NCBI RefSeq assembly: GCF_027887165.1
Contig: NC_077231.1
Location: 185,322,603-185,386,602 of the forward strand
DNA from: Monodelphis domestica
Lineage: Eukaryota > Chordata > Mammalia > Didelphimorphia > Didelphidae
DNA length: 64,000 nt
Direction: 5' to 3'
Position 1 is the stretch's first letter; each line of letters begins with the position of its first letter. Shown piece by piece: positions 10,263 to 21,839 of this stretch. The notes under the pieces were generated by a model, which did no database searches, was not told the DNA's origin, and saw nothing but the letters and a program-made list of their open reading frames with translations. A program made the position numbers and the translations under genes.

Positions 10263-11435
10263 TGTTATTATATAAATGGTCATGTTGATAATAGAAAGGT
10301 TTCTGGGAGGAAGGACCCTCAAGGATTAAGTCGATGAGTCTTAATTTAGTAGCAGGAAAGCTTATCAAATATTTGATAAAAGAGATGCTTATTGAGCATT
10401 CAATATGATGGGGGAACCAATTTGTCTTTTTGTAGTTCAGAGGATCAAGGTTTTAGAGATGGAAAGGAACTTAACCTATTCTCCTATTTTACATATGTAA
10501 ACTGAGGCACAAGTCAGTCAAATGATTTGCCCAAGGTCATAACGAATGACATAAATCACAGGTAAGGAAGACATTTGAACATGGACAAAAGGAAATCAGT
10601 AAACATCATTCATTTATATACTCAAAAAGTCTTCCATAAAATTTCAAACAGAAGTTTATGTTGTGTGCATAATTGTTAAAATACGTCACTGTCACTGGAT
10701 GAAATTTTTCTTATGAATAAAGGATCTGCATAGAGATAGAAACCAAGGGTTAAAAATAAACATTTTCTAAATGGAACAGTACAAACAGTGAAATCTATTC
10801 CTAAGGACTGGTGTCAAAGTGGATCTTTTTTACATTCTCATGTAGAGGTTAGGAGGCAGAGTTGCACAGAGTGGACTTTAAGGCAAGATGCCTAGGAAAG
10901 GGGGATGATGTTGACTTTTGCTGTACCTTTCAAGGAAATAGCCCTTTGTAAGAGCTTCTCTGACTATTAAGTGGTTAAATGGAAGTTGGGTACAAAGAAA
11001 CCCAGAAAATGGAGGGAATACAATGGCAGAGAATGGAGTCCTCTCCTCACCTCCCACCACTGCCCTTAAAGTGTTATCCCTGGAGGAGGGATGAACAAAA
11101 CAATCTGGTCTTCAGCCACTGTGGGGAAGATACAAAAGAGTCAAGAGTCTACTGAGATGAAAAAATTATAAAATTAAACTAAATATATAGAAGAACATTC
11201 ATGAGGCTAGTTATCTTTTCAGACGGTATATTCATTAGTAATAAAAACTCATCTTTATAAATGCTTTAAAGATCATAAAGGGCTTTATGTTAAAAATCTC
11301 ATTGGATAACAGTGACTCTCTGAGGAAAGTGGTATAAATATCACTATTACCATTTTATTAATGACTGTGATCCCCCACCCTTGCCCCATGTTAGTGTTTA
11401 GTGAGAGGTGAACCTCGAACTCAAACTCAACTTTT
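10263..11435. other. unassigned; one small MIR-like fragment
   Basis: 10440-10560 resembles a minus-strand MIR ('ttttacatatgtaaactgag', 'gatttgcccaaggtcataa'). The rest shows no gene. Confidence 0.4.
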
Positions 11436-12015
11436 CTGTAGGCCAATGCACCAGTTTTTCCATTACAACACATGTTATCATTCCATTCACTAACCCAAAA
11501 GCTCTGTCCTGGGCTCTCTTTTCTTTAATCTCAATATTCTCTCTTATTGAAGTTATTAATTTCCTCTGTGGTTCAATTATCATCTCTTTGCAAGTGACTC
11601 CCACTTCTGGATTGGTGAATGAAGTGATAATATATGGTGTAATAGAAAAACTGATTGGATTGTGCCACATCATTCCTTTGTTCAAAAATCTTCAGAGGTT
11701 CCTTCTGAGCAAAGAATAGCCTACACTGTCTGGTATGCAAGGCCCTGCACATTCTGAGCCCACTCTGTCTTTCCAAAGATATTTTGAATTTTCTCTTTTG
11801 TATTATTTTCTTTTACTCACTCAAACCTGCTATATTACTCTTCTCTCTCTGAATAAATGCTGGGAATTTTATGCTTTTGGAATGTTCTTCTTTGCTCTTT
11901 TTCCCATGGCATCCCTATCCATATATTAAAGTCCAATCCTCCATGATGCTTTCTTTGGATTTTATATTTCATGTCCTGACATCTAGTAAGTATTTATTAA
12001 TTGTCTATTGAGCTG
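11436..12015 (+). repeat. LINE-2 fragment (ORF2 3' part and tail)
   Basis: From about 11660 it follows the L2 order 'gtgccacatcattcctttg', 'ttcaaaaatcttcagaggtt', 'tggtatgcaaggccctgcac', 'ttctgagcccactctg', and ends with 'ctagtaagtatttattaa'. Small opposing open frames here are repeat-derived. The stretch before 11640 is less certain. Confidence 0.65.
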
Positions 12016-12339
12016 AATTGACCTCCCTTGATGATGAACTTCCCTCTTGGACTTTGCATATCATTTTGTTTTTAAAATTTTTACTACTTAAATAAAATAT
12101 TTTGTGTTTATATCTATTTGTTTTAATGTATTTTATTTCCTCAATAGATTGTAAGATGGATATGTTTTATTATTTAATTTAAGATTTGTGTCTTTCCCAC
12201 TAGTATTAGATGAATTGCAAAGTTCCTCCCAACTTTAATACTTTTATTATTTTAAAGGGTCATTTTCAAAAATTTAATATAATACTTGGCACATTGATGC
12301 ATTAAAAGGAAATTTAAAGGGAATATTAGCAAAATCCTC

Positions 12340-12535
12340 TATTACTCTTTAAAAAACCCTTGCATTCCATCTTAGAACCAATATTATGTTTTGACAAAAG
12401 TGTGGAAAGGGCTCGACAATGGGTTTAAGTGACTTGCCCAGTGTCACACACCTAGGAAGTGTCTGAGATTAGATTTGAACCTCGGACCTCTCTATTCATT
12501 GAGTGACCTAATTCCTCCCCCTGCCCCCATAACTT
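12340..12535 (-). repeat. tRNA-derived SINE, minus strand
   Basis: 'acccttgcattccatcttag', 'ggctcgacaatgggtttaag', 'gacttgcccagtgtcacac' and 'ttgaacctcggacctctc' are the reverse of the SINE at 9868. Confidence 0.85.
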
Positions 12536-13284
12536 ATCTATATTGAGGATAAATTAGAAAATTGACTAAATTGATTTTTAAAAGCATGAAAAGAACCTAT
12601 TCTCTTCTTTCAAGATAAAGATTGAATTTTTAAGTCTATCACCTATAAGCATGGATTTAGAGCTTAGTTTGCATCACTCTCTCCTCAACCACAAAATATA
12701 AACGAGTAAACAAAGAATTACTCAATTTCCACTGATTATTTTCTATTCATTTATCTCAGGAATTTATTAGTTTGTTCCCAGGAGGTGAATTGGGTGAGCA
12801 GTCTTGAATAAGTTAAATGTAAGGATTAGAACTTTTAAATATGAGGTGCCTTTCTCCTCTTTCCAAGTAGAGACACCATCTTTCCTCTCCACTCTCCATT
12901 TTCCATTTTGGAAACAGACTGAAGCAGAGAACAAGTATGCATCTCCTCTGAAGTAGTCGCCTCTCAAGACCATCTGAGGAACATTGTCTACAGCATGATA
13001 CAGTCTCAGAAGACCTTTGATAGGCACGTATAGTGAACCCCAGGCCGCTCTGGGACCTCAGTGGTGCTTGAGCTCAGCAGAGCAGCCCCAGATAATTCTT
13101 GGCACTGTCTTGTTTTAGAATTAGCCTAAAGGAAAAACTCATATCTTCACACAGCTTAGAAATCCAACCTGGTTGAATTGAAAAATTAATCTGGTCTGCT
13201 ACCAGCTTTGAGACAGGTTTGCAGTCGTTTCTCTACTTCTTTTTAAACACTCCAGTGGTGACAGATGGCTACTTGTGCAGGATG
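12536..13284. other. unassigned intergenic sequence
   Basis: No gene or repeat recognised. The minus frame at 12767-13027 has no conserved motif. Confidence 0.4.
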
Positions 13285-13495
13285 CAGCAATTCTGTCAAT
13301 AGCCAAAGGAATTCTAAGCTTAGTGGATAGAGAAACAGATCTAGAGGCAGAGGTCTTGTTTTTCAAATATGACCTCAGACACTTCCTAGCTATGCCACTT
13401 TGGGCAATGCCCATTGCCCAGCCATTACTGCTCTTCTGCCTTGGAACTAATAACAGTATTGATTCTAAGACAGGAGGTAAGGGTTATTTTTTTTA
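13285..13495 (+). repeat. tRNA-derived SINE, plus strand
   Basis: 'ttagtggatagagaaacag', 'gacctcagacacttcctagc', 'tgctcttctgccttggaac' and 'aggaggtaagggttatttt'. Confidence 0.85.
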
Positions 13496-13674
13496 AGAAA
13501 AACTAATGATAAAGATCATTTTTAACTTTGAACAGTGATGTTTCAGTGGAATGGTGAGTTTGGAAGCTATATTGCAAAAGGCTGAGGAGTAAGAGGAGAA
13601 CAATTAGGAGGCAACAAGAAAAGATATCTATTTCAAAGGTTTTGGACAAATTTCCCCACCATTTAAAAACAGCT

Positions 13675-13870
13675 GTCACTTAGGATTACAGATTTGGCAT
13701 AGAAGTTAGTACTTAGGAAGACCTAATTTAAGTTTATGTGTATCCTAACTTTTATACATATTAGTCATGTAACTCTGGGCAAGTCAATTAACCTCTCAGT
13801 ATCCCAGGCAACTCTCTAAGACTTCAAGCTACAGTTGAATTTCTTACCAACATTAGTACCTACTTAAGTG
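13675..13870 (+). repeat. CORE-SINE (MIR-like), plus strand
   Basis: 'tagtcatgtaactctgggc', 'aagtcaattaacctctcagt' and related phrases, diverged. Confidence 0.6.
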
Positions 13871-14187
13871 AATTGTTCTTTTATGTTCTTTTCCTTAATG
13901 TGGCAATTTTCCTGGAATAAATAAAATATTTACCAAAAACAAAACAAGAAAAATGACTCCCTTCAAAACTAACCCACTTACTATTTAATAGTATGAGAAT
14001 TATAAAGTGAGAAATAAATTTTTATAAATTTGCATAAAGCTGTATTTCTCTTAAACATCTATGCATAGATACATAGATATACATGTGTATGTATATGTGA
14101 GAAAGAGAGAGACAGCAACAGAGAGAGAGTGTCACACAGTCCAGTATATGACTTGTCCAAGTTTTTCATTCTTCATTCTCTATATTC

Positions 14188-14200
14188 CCACCAGAGGGCA
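14188..14200 (+). promoter_or_regulatory. CTCF core motif match
   Basis: CCACCAGAGGGCA matches the CTCF core CCASYAGRKGGCR at all 13 positions. It lies 16.2 kb before the CFTR start codon in sequence I cannot assign to a repeat. The human locus has a CTCF-bound insulator about 20.9 kb upstream of CFTR. That this is its counterpart is inference only; flanking bases of the longer motif fit less well. Confidence 0.45.
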
Positions 14201-14829
14201 TGTAAGGAAAGACAGAAAGAGATTAAACTCATTACAATAGAGAAATTAAAGAGAATAGTTCTCATATCAGGAGCAGTGAAACCAGGGGAATAATTTCTAG
14301 AGTAATTTCTCAGAAAATATTAAAGTGTCAGACCATCAGGTCAAAGCTGAACATCACCTTTGAACTTTCTGTTAAGGTCATCAAGCAAGATTTTTCATCT
14401 GAAAATACAATGGCTTATAGGCTATACAGGTGATTAGTTTGTAAAGTCAAACACTTTATTATTCAATACAGAGACATCTGTTATGAATTAGGAATGGGAG
14501 AATAGGAAAATATCCAGAAAAAGAACAAAATCTTATTCTTATATATACTATATGTTCTTTTTCATTTATTCATTGAAAAAATTCCTTAACTTTTACCTTA
14601 TATAAAATGGGATAATAATACTGCTCACAAGGTTCAGGGGTTTAAAGCTGTGAAATGTGTTGGGGATCATCTAGTTGGAACTCTTCATTTTACAGGCAAA
14701 GAAACCAAGAGAGGTTAAATGTCTTGCCCATATTTGCATAGGAACTAGAGATGTTATTTTTTTCTAGATCTGCAAAATCATTCTTTAGTAATTTGATTGG
14801 TATGGTACTGGATAAATAAATTAACTTAG

Positions 14830-17230
14830 GTAAAATTTTATTTTTGTTATTTCAGTCTTATAGCATGATAGCATTTCATCATAATCATATACTACAACTT
14901 GTTCAGCCATTCCCTAGCTGATAGGTATCCCCTTAATTTCCAATGCATTTGACTCAGACATGTGCCCTTTGTTTATATAGACTCCTAATTGCCCTGGTAA
15001 CATTAAAATTCTAAATAGTTACATGTATAATTTTGCCACATATAAAGGCAAACAGTTTATCTTTAATGAGTCTCATGATTTCTCTTTTGTGTTTACCTTT
15101 TTATGCTTCTCTTGAATCTTGTGTGTGTGAATGTCACATTTTCTATTTAGCTATGACCTTTTCATCAGGAATGCTTGAAAATCCTCAATTATATTAAATG
15201 ATCATCATTTCCCTAAAGGATAATACTAATTTTTATTGGGTAGTTTATCCTTGGTTGTAATCCTAGCCCCATTGCCTTCTGGATTATTATATTGTAAGCT
15301 ATCTGTTCCTTTAATGAGGAACATGCTAAATCTTGGGTGATTCTGACTATGTCTCCATGTTATTTAAATGGTTTCTTTCTGGAGGCTTGCAATGTTTTCT
15401 CCTTGACTTGGGTGTTTTGCAATCTGGGTATAATATTCTTTATTTTTTTTAAACCCTTACCTTCCATCTTGGAGTCAATACTGTGTATTGGCTCCAAAGC
15501 AGAAGAGTGGTAAGGGCTAGGCAATGGGGGTCAAGTGACTTGCCCAGGGTCACACAGCTGGGAAGTGTCTGAGGCCAGATTTGAACCTAGGACCTCCCGT
15601 CTCTAGGCCTGGCTCTCAATCCACTGAGCTGCCCAGCTGCCCCCTGGCTATAATATTCTTAGAGTTTTCATTTGGTATCTCTTTTAGGAGATTGCCAGTT
15701 TATGCTTTCAATTTCTATTTTCTCTTCTGGTTTTGTTAAGCCTTTAGTTTTCCTTGATAATATCTTGAATTATAATGTCTAGGTTTTTTTTTTTATCATG
15801 GCTTTTAGGTAGTCCAATAATTCTTAAATTATCTCTACTTCATCTATTTTCCAGGTCAGTTGTTTTTCTGCTGAGATATTTCACATTTTCTTCTCAATTT
15901 TGACTTTGTTTTATTGGTTCTTGTTTTGTTTTGTAAATGGTTTTTCCATTTGTCTTGCTTTAATTTAATAAGGTTTAATTTCTTCAGTGAGATTTTATAC
16001 CTCCTTTTCCATTTGTCCACTTCTGATTTTTAGGGAATTCTTTTCATCAGTAAAAATTTAGGCTTATTTTCAGTAGACTTTTGTGCCTCTTTTGCCATTT
16101 GGCTAATTTTATTTTTTCAGGTGTTACTTTTACCAGCATTTTTTGTGACTATTTCCCCAAGATGTTAATTTTCTTTTACTCTTAATTTTTTACTATCTAC
16201 TTACTTTCTATTACTGTTTCTTTTCACATTTTTTCCTCTACCTCTATTATTTCTTCCTTTAGCTTTTTCAAGGGATTCTTGTTGGACTTGAGTCCAGTTT
16301 ACATCTTTCCTTTGAACCTTTGTAGATATTTTTACCTTGTTGTCTTTTTCTGAGTTTGTGTCTTGATCTTTCTTGCCACCATAGTAGATTGTCTTCTTTT
16401 TATTGCTGTTGTTTGTTTAATTTTCCAATTTATTTCTTGATCTTGAACTTTATGCTAAAGTTAGGTTTTGCCCACCTAGGTGTTGGCAGGTACTGTTTCA
16501 AGTTTTAGGCTTTTTTTTTTTTGGCTGCTGCTTTCAGAGCTAGTTTTGGCAGTCTGTAAGTTTTTGGTATTTCTGAGATGGTGTGATCTGGGGAAAGGTG
16601 TTGTCACTACTCTCCTGGACTGTACTACATTTTTTATCCAGGAAAGATCCCTGCTCCCTTCCATATGTAAGCACAACTCAAGGCCTTGGAACTGCAACCA
16701 GTGTCTCTGCTCTCTTGTGGCTAACCATAAGCCCTCCTGTCTTCTCTGGAATCATGACTTACAAGGTATATGGGCAGTGAAGCTGCCAAACAGCATCAAT
16801 CCTAAGCCGAGTACTAATAAAAGGTCACTTGCAATCTCTTTTTGGACAGCTGTGTAATCCTGTCCCCACTTAATGTCTCTGGGCTTGAGAATTCCTGTTG
16901 CTGCTACTGTTCAAAGCCCAACATTTGAGCTGCAGCCCCTTGTTTTCTGGGTTGGCCCCCAGCCAGGTGTCACAGATCCCCTCTGCTGACTTCCTAAATT
17001 TTCTCTGGTTGGGTAAGTTTCTCAATCATACTGTTTTTTTTAATTATGCCACTCTAGAATTTGATTTGACTTATTATAGTAAAGTTGTTTGGAGGGGAAT
17101 ATTGGAAGAGTTTGGGAGGATTGCTGCCTCTACTTACCATTTTAGAAGTAATTTTCAATTCTCTTTCTCTGTAAAATGGAAAGGCAGGATTGAATGTTCA
17201 CAAAATCTTTTATTTCTAAATTCCACAATT
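14830..17230 (-). mobile_element. degenerate L1, minus strand, ORF2 missing
   Basis: Read on the minus strand, 17,200 to 16,450 resembles an L1 5' UTR. About 16,400 to 15,100 is a broken ORF1. The RRM signature 'DNLRIIGLP' is encoded at 15833-15807, preceded by a Lys/Glu-rich coiled-coil-like stretch. From about 14,990 to 14,850 the sequence is an L1 3' end ('ccctagctgataggtatccc', 'caacttgttcagccattcc' on the plus strand). ORF2 is absent, so either one element lost it or two fragments lie side by side. A SINE (15441-15643) interrupts the ORF1 part. Many stops and frame breaks make it inactive. Confidence 0.75.
15441..15643 (-). repeat. tRNA-derived SINE in L1, with 17-bp TSD
   Basis: Full-length minus-strand copy ('aacccttaccttccatcttg' to 'gagctgcccagctgcccc'). 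It is flanked by 'ctggNtataatattctt' at 15424-15440 and 15644-15660 (16 of 17 identical), and the L1 reading resumes on the other side. This is a clean L1-mobilised insertion, younger than the host L1. Confidence 0.93.
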
Positions 17231-17324
17231 TTTAAAATCTTGTTCTTTTAAGATAACCATATGAATTGCAGGGTGAAGAAAAATATTCCACTTAAAGAAG
17301 AATTCATCAGAATTTCAATTTTGT

Positions 17325-17432
17325 TGTCTTTCAGTCATTTCAGTTGTTTCCATTCTTTGTGACTCCAGTTGAGATTTTCCTTGCAAAGATACTGGAGAGA
17401 TTTGCCATTTCCTTCTCCATGGATTTAAATAG
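17325..17432 (-). repeat. MAR-type SINE, partial, minus strand
   Basis: 'tttcagtcatttcagttg', 'ttccttgcaaagatactgg' and 'tttgccatttccttctcc'. The remainder of the SINE is missing. Confidence 0.75.
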
Positions 17433-18790
17433 GAAGATATAAAAAAAGAGATTTCAAAGAACTTACTCTGATCCAACTGCCATGGTTCAGGCTATGATAG
17501 AGGCTTTTGGTTATATATGAAAGTGAAGAAATCTGGTGAAGGAAATCTTAACATTAAGAAAAGAGGAGATTCTCAGAGGGGTAAGCCATGAACCCATTAT
17601 AAGAATCAATCAGAGTAGTGTTGTATTATCAATTCATTGACATTCCAAGTTTTAACCAGAGAACTAAGTATTGTTAGTAAATAAAGCTGAAAATTAAGAT
17701 ATGTTTTCAAAACTCATAAGTTGTGTGATAGCTGTCAGGTGGTTATAAACTAATCTATTTATCTCTCATTTTCACATTCAATGCATGTTGTGTTCTTTAA
17801 ACCAGCAAGAGAATCTTCAGAGGCAGTGGTCTCCAAATTGGCATTCATAAAGCCCCTGGGGTTATTTGGATGAAAATGTGGTCATGGCAGAGAAATTTCA
17901 TTTGCTCCTGCTTTCTCTTGTTTGAGTCCTGCTTTAGAACCATACCAACCATTTTGGATCTGGAGATGGAAAAGCAATAAGGGTCCCATAGCCTCAGCAT
18001 GATTGAATACAGCTGCCACAACATACCAAAGTACTATGAACATTTCACTATCCTTTTGTGTGACACAAAGGAATTTATATTTACCTTGTCCTATGTTTTG
18101 TTATGTGTGTCCGCTCTGAAGAGCATAAAATGTGGGTGACGTGTTCTTTGGCACCTGTAATTTGCCCAAGGTCACTCATCTGGTCCAGAGACAAGACTAG
18201 AATACCAAACTTGTATCTCCTTCTTCAGTGTGCTTTACCTTGCCCCATGCAGACTCCCTTGATTTTTAATGAAATGAGAAAGAGCAAAATAGGTTCCAAG
18301 GATGTGTTTTATAATTCAGTAGTAGGAAAGTACAACTTTATTATTGAGAATCTGAGTTTTCTATACATTTGAATATATAGACAAAGATTTCTTTTTGACT
18401 CATTTAAATTTTGATAGTTATTATTCTTAATAATTAGAAATAAAGTACAATATGAATTTTCTGATACGTAACCTCCTTCACATTCTTATTTTCTATCTGA
18501 AAATTTTTCAAACAGCAACATAAAGTATTATTTCTACTCTCAATAGGTTAGTTACTAGGCAATAGATCTTTTGGGCTATAGTGACTCATGAAATGGATGA
18601 GAATACAAAATAGTCTCTAGTCCTCTAGTTACTTTCTTCTTAGAGACAGAAAAGGATAGACCAGGTACTAGGTAGAGCAGGAACATTTGAGTGAGTTGTC
18701 TGATATGTGTTGGTCCAGTGAGAAGAGAATTGTTTGTTTAATAATCCCACATGTATTTTTTTTATGAGGAGAGTACAAACCAAAGAGTGG
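17433..18790. other. unassigned; small MIR-like fragment
   Basis: 18150-18245 carries a diverged minus-strand MIR ('aatttgcccaaggtcactc'). No gene is recognised in the rest. Confidence 0.4.
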
Positions 18791-19240
18791 CACTGAGTCT
18801 TGTGCTCTTCCCTAATATCCCCATTTACTGTGTATTTACTTTGAATATATTTTATAAATGCTTACATTTATATATACATTTATATATATACATTGTTTCC
18901 TCCCAGTAGATTGAAAGCTCCTTGGGAGCAGGGACTTCTTTCATTTTATTGTTATTTTAAAAAAAGCCCTTACTTTAGAATCAATGCTATGTATTGGGTC
19001 CAAGGCAGAAGAGTAGTAAAGACTAGGCAGTGGGGATTAAATGAATTGCTCAGGGTCACACAGCTAGGAGGTGTCTGAGGCCAGATTTGAATCTAGGACC
19101 TCCTGTCTCTGGGCCTGACTCTCAATCCACTGAACCACCCAGCTGCCCTCTTTCCTTTCATTAAAAAATGTTGTATCCCTAGCACCTATCACAGACTAGG
19201 TCATTAATTAATGCTTAATAAATAGATAATTAATTTTGAA
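18791..19240 (+). repeat. LINE-2 tail split by a SINE
   Basis: 'ttgaaagctccttgggagc', 'agggacttctttcatttta', then after the SINE 'gtatccctagcacctatcac' and 'taatgcttaataaatagat'. Together they form one L2 terminus. Confidence 0.8.
18958..19150 (-). repeat. tRNA-derived SINE inside an L2
   Basis: 'agcccttactttagaatcaa', 'cagggtcacacagctaggag', 'gaatctaggacctcctgtct' and 'gaaccacccagctgccct'. Short similar flanks ('ttctttcattt', 'cctttcatt') may be its target duplication. Confidence 0.88.
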
Positions 19241-19408
19241 AGGATTTTTGGGGAGTTGTTTTTTGTTTTTATGGCATCCAAACAACATTCACATTTTTTC
19301 AGCTTCTAAATATTGCTTCTAATTTTGTCTGTGAGTCAATTAGAAATCTGCCCAGATCTATCATGTTAGTAATACTAAAAAAAAAAAAGAAATGATGTTA
19401 CTCTAGAG

Positions 19409-19881
19409 CAGTTATGGTGAACCTTTTAAAGATGGAGTGCCAGGCTCCACCACCCTATACCAGGTACTGTGCTCCCACCTCCCCCACATACTGGGTATGC
19501 CACCCATCCTACCTTATCCCACACAGGGAAGGGAGTAAGTGTTCCCATTGGGCTGTTGGAAAGAGGGGCGGGTCATGTCAGAAATGTCCTTAGCAAATGT
19601 AGAGAGGGGGAGGGGATGATCTGAGTACTCTGCTCCCCACTAGCTCTGCCTCCTATGACCCGCTCACCTTACCCCCTGTGTGTTTCCATTGGCTGTTAGG
19701 CAGAGGGGTGGGAGAAATGAAAAAATGTCATCAGACCCTGTGGAGAGGGGGAGGAGAGCAGCTCTGAGTCCCTCTGCCTTTCTAGTAATGAATTCTTGGG
19801 GGGAGGAGATTTGGCCATGTGCCCACAAAGAGGGCTCTTTGTGCCATCTTTGGCACCCTTGCCATAGGTTCACCATCACTG
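19409..19881. mobile_element. non-autonomous hAT element
   Basis: A 473-bp element with terminal inverted repeats: CAGTTATGGTGAACCT at the left, and the reverse complement of the right end is CAGTGATGGTGAACCT (15 of 16 match). The left flank CTCTAGAG (19401-19408) fits the hAT target consensus nTCTAGAn exactly. The right flank CACTACAG (19882-19889) matches it at 6 of 8. It encodes no transposase. The opposing short frames inside (19664-19912) are not genes. Confidence 0.88.
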
Positions 19882-19889
19882 CACTACAG

Positions 19890-20486
19890 TAAACTGCTTT
19901 TGATGAAGCCATGTTGGTTATTTGTGGATACTACTTCATCTTTTAGATGCTAATTATTCCTTTAAAAATATACATTCTAGAATCTTTCTGGGGATCAAAA
20001 TTAAATTCATCAGTCTATAATTTGCAGATTCCATTCTCTTCTCTTAAAAAAAAATTGGATATATATTTTATTTTTCTCCTGTCCTACAGTATCTTTCCCA
20101 TCCCTCATTATTTTTTAAAAGTTATTTGATGGCTATGGCTAAGCAATCATATCTGCCAATTCTTTTAATGAATTTACTTTATAACCTTTTCTATGAAGGA
20201 TTTAAACAATACAAAATACAAATGTGAATACATACAGGATATGAGCTTTTCTACTGAGAACAAGATATGTTAGTTCAACCAAGAGTGAGACTTCTAGCTT
20301 TCACCTAATGGGAGATTCCCTAAAGTCTATAAGGTAGAAACCTGGGGTTTCGCCTAGCTCTGCCAACTCTGAATTTTATCATCATTGAATGTATTCATTT
20401 GGGAAACAGACTTGAGAATCATATAATACTTTCTGTTTCCTTTTCATTGAAAATAAGAGTATTTATGGATCTATGCTTTTATATCC
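19890..20486. other. unassigned intergenic sequence
   Basis: No gene or clear repeat. Confidence 0.4.
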
Positions 20487-20835
20487 TGTAAAGATTAAAA
20501 TTTAAGGGAGACTGAGGCAGGTAGAAATTAGTTTCTCTCTGCAAGGAGTATTATATTTTTAGAGGTTTATTGAAGATTAAGGATTAAAGAAAATACAGAA
20601 TAAGAAACACGTGCCTAGGCCAGAGAGGCCTAGACAAGACCTCACCTACATTATTGAAAAAGCCACGTCTGCTCCAAAACAGAAGTCCAAAAGAGACACA
20701 AAAGCCTTTGCAATCAGGTTAAATCCCTTCTCCATCTTGGTCCACCTGAGAATTCAGTGAGATTACAAAGCATTTTGGGGAAGTGGAGCAAGGGCTTGTG
20801 GGGATTGAAGTCCAGAGTTCGAGTCTATTTTTACA
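20487..20835. mobile_element. probable LTR of an endogenous retroelement
   Basis: A block with TGTAAA...TTTACA inverted ends, 349 bp. Its phrases 'gggagactgaggcagg', 'ccaggccagagaggcctaga' and 'gggcttgtggggattgaagt' are ones I associate with a marsupial LTR family. No clean target duplication is visible, and 20836-21160 may be linked internal sequence. Confidence 0.5.
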
Positions 20836-21635
20836 TAACTCCGTTTGATTGTTTGAAAAAATTAATTTTTTCCCTAAAGGATCATGAAAACATAATCAAT
20901 TTAAAGATTACAATAATTTGAGGATAAGAGAAAAAAAGAATAAAACCAATAATTGCTGAACGCATTGACAAAAAGCAAGTTAGGGGGCAGTCCCCTTTGG
21001 CATGAAAGTATACATACAAATAAATGTTCAATCAACCACACCCAAAGTTCAATTTTTGTGCAGCTGGCTGGTTTGGAGGCTTCTTCATGGTGACTTCTCC
21101 AACAGTTCAGTTTTTGGATTCAGAGAGGTAGCATCTTCTTTACCTAAAATTTTTCTCAAAAGGAATTTAAACTTTGCAATTTAAAATAATAATATTTTTT
21201 ACAATCCTTATTTCTCATGGTGAGGTGAGAACTGAGTATCTAAATCCAAGATTATTTTATGGTCTCAAATTTCACACTATTTTAAAATTTGAAGTTCAGA
21301 CTAATGCAGGGGCTTGAACCAGATGGGGTAAACTTACCAGAAAACACACATTTTCCTCAACCCACAAAAGAATTAGCATATGTAAAGTTAGTTCAGTCTA
21401 TCCCATAGGGAAAAATTATTTTGTACATCAGTTGACTTAAACTTTTTGTAGGGGTCTTATGAGGTTACACCAAAGGTATTTGAGATCCACTCTACCTGAT
21501 TAAATTCATCCTTTAAATTATAGATTTTTTTCACACTTACAAGGGAAAAATAATTCAAAGAAATATATATGATCACAATTCATTTTGGAAAGGACAGAGA
21601 AAAAGATTTTCCTGTCTTTAAGATACTCTTGAAAA
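20836..21635. other. possible LTR-element internal remnant
   Basis: 20976-21150 ('gcatgaaagtatacatacaa', 'gcagctggctggtttggagg') looks repeat-derived and may belong with the LTR before it. No gag or pol reading survives. The rest is unassigned. Confidence 0.35.
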
Positions 21636-21822
21636 GGGGCAGCTAGATGGCTCAGTGGTTTGAGTGTCAGGCCTAGAGACAGGAGGTTCAAATATGATCT
21701 CAGATACTTTCTAGTTCTATGATGCTGGAAAAGCCATTTAATCCCAATTGCCTAACCCTTACCACTCTTTTATCTTCAAACTAGCACTTAGTGTTGAATC
21801 TAAAATGGGAGATAATGGTTAA
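21636..21822 (+). repeat. tRNA-derived SINE, plus strand
   Basis: 'ggggcagctagatggctcag', 'ggcctagagacaggaggtt', 'cctaacccttaccactctt'. Flanks 'agatactcttgaa' and 'agacactaatgaa' resemble a decayed target duplication. Confidence 0.9.
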
Positions 21823-21839
21823 AAAAAGACACTAATGAA

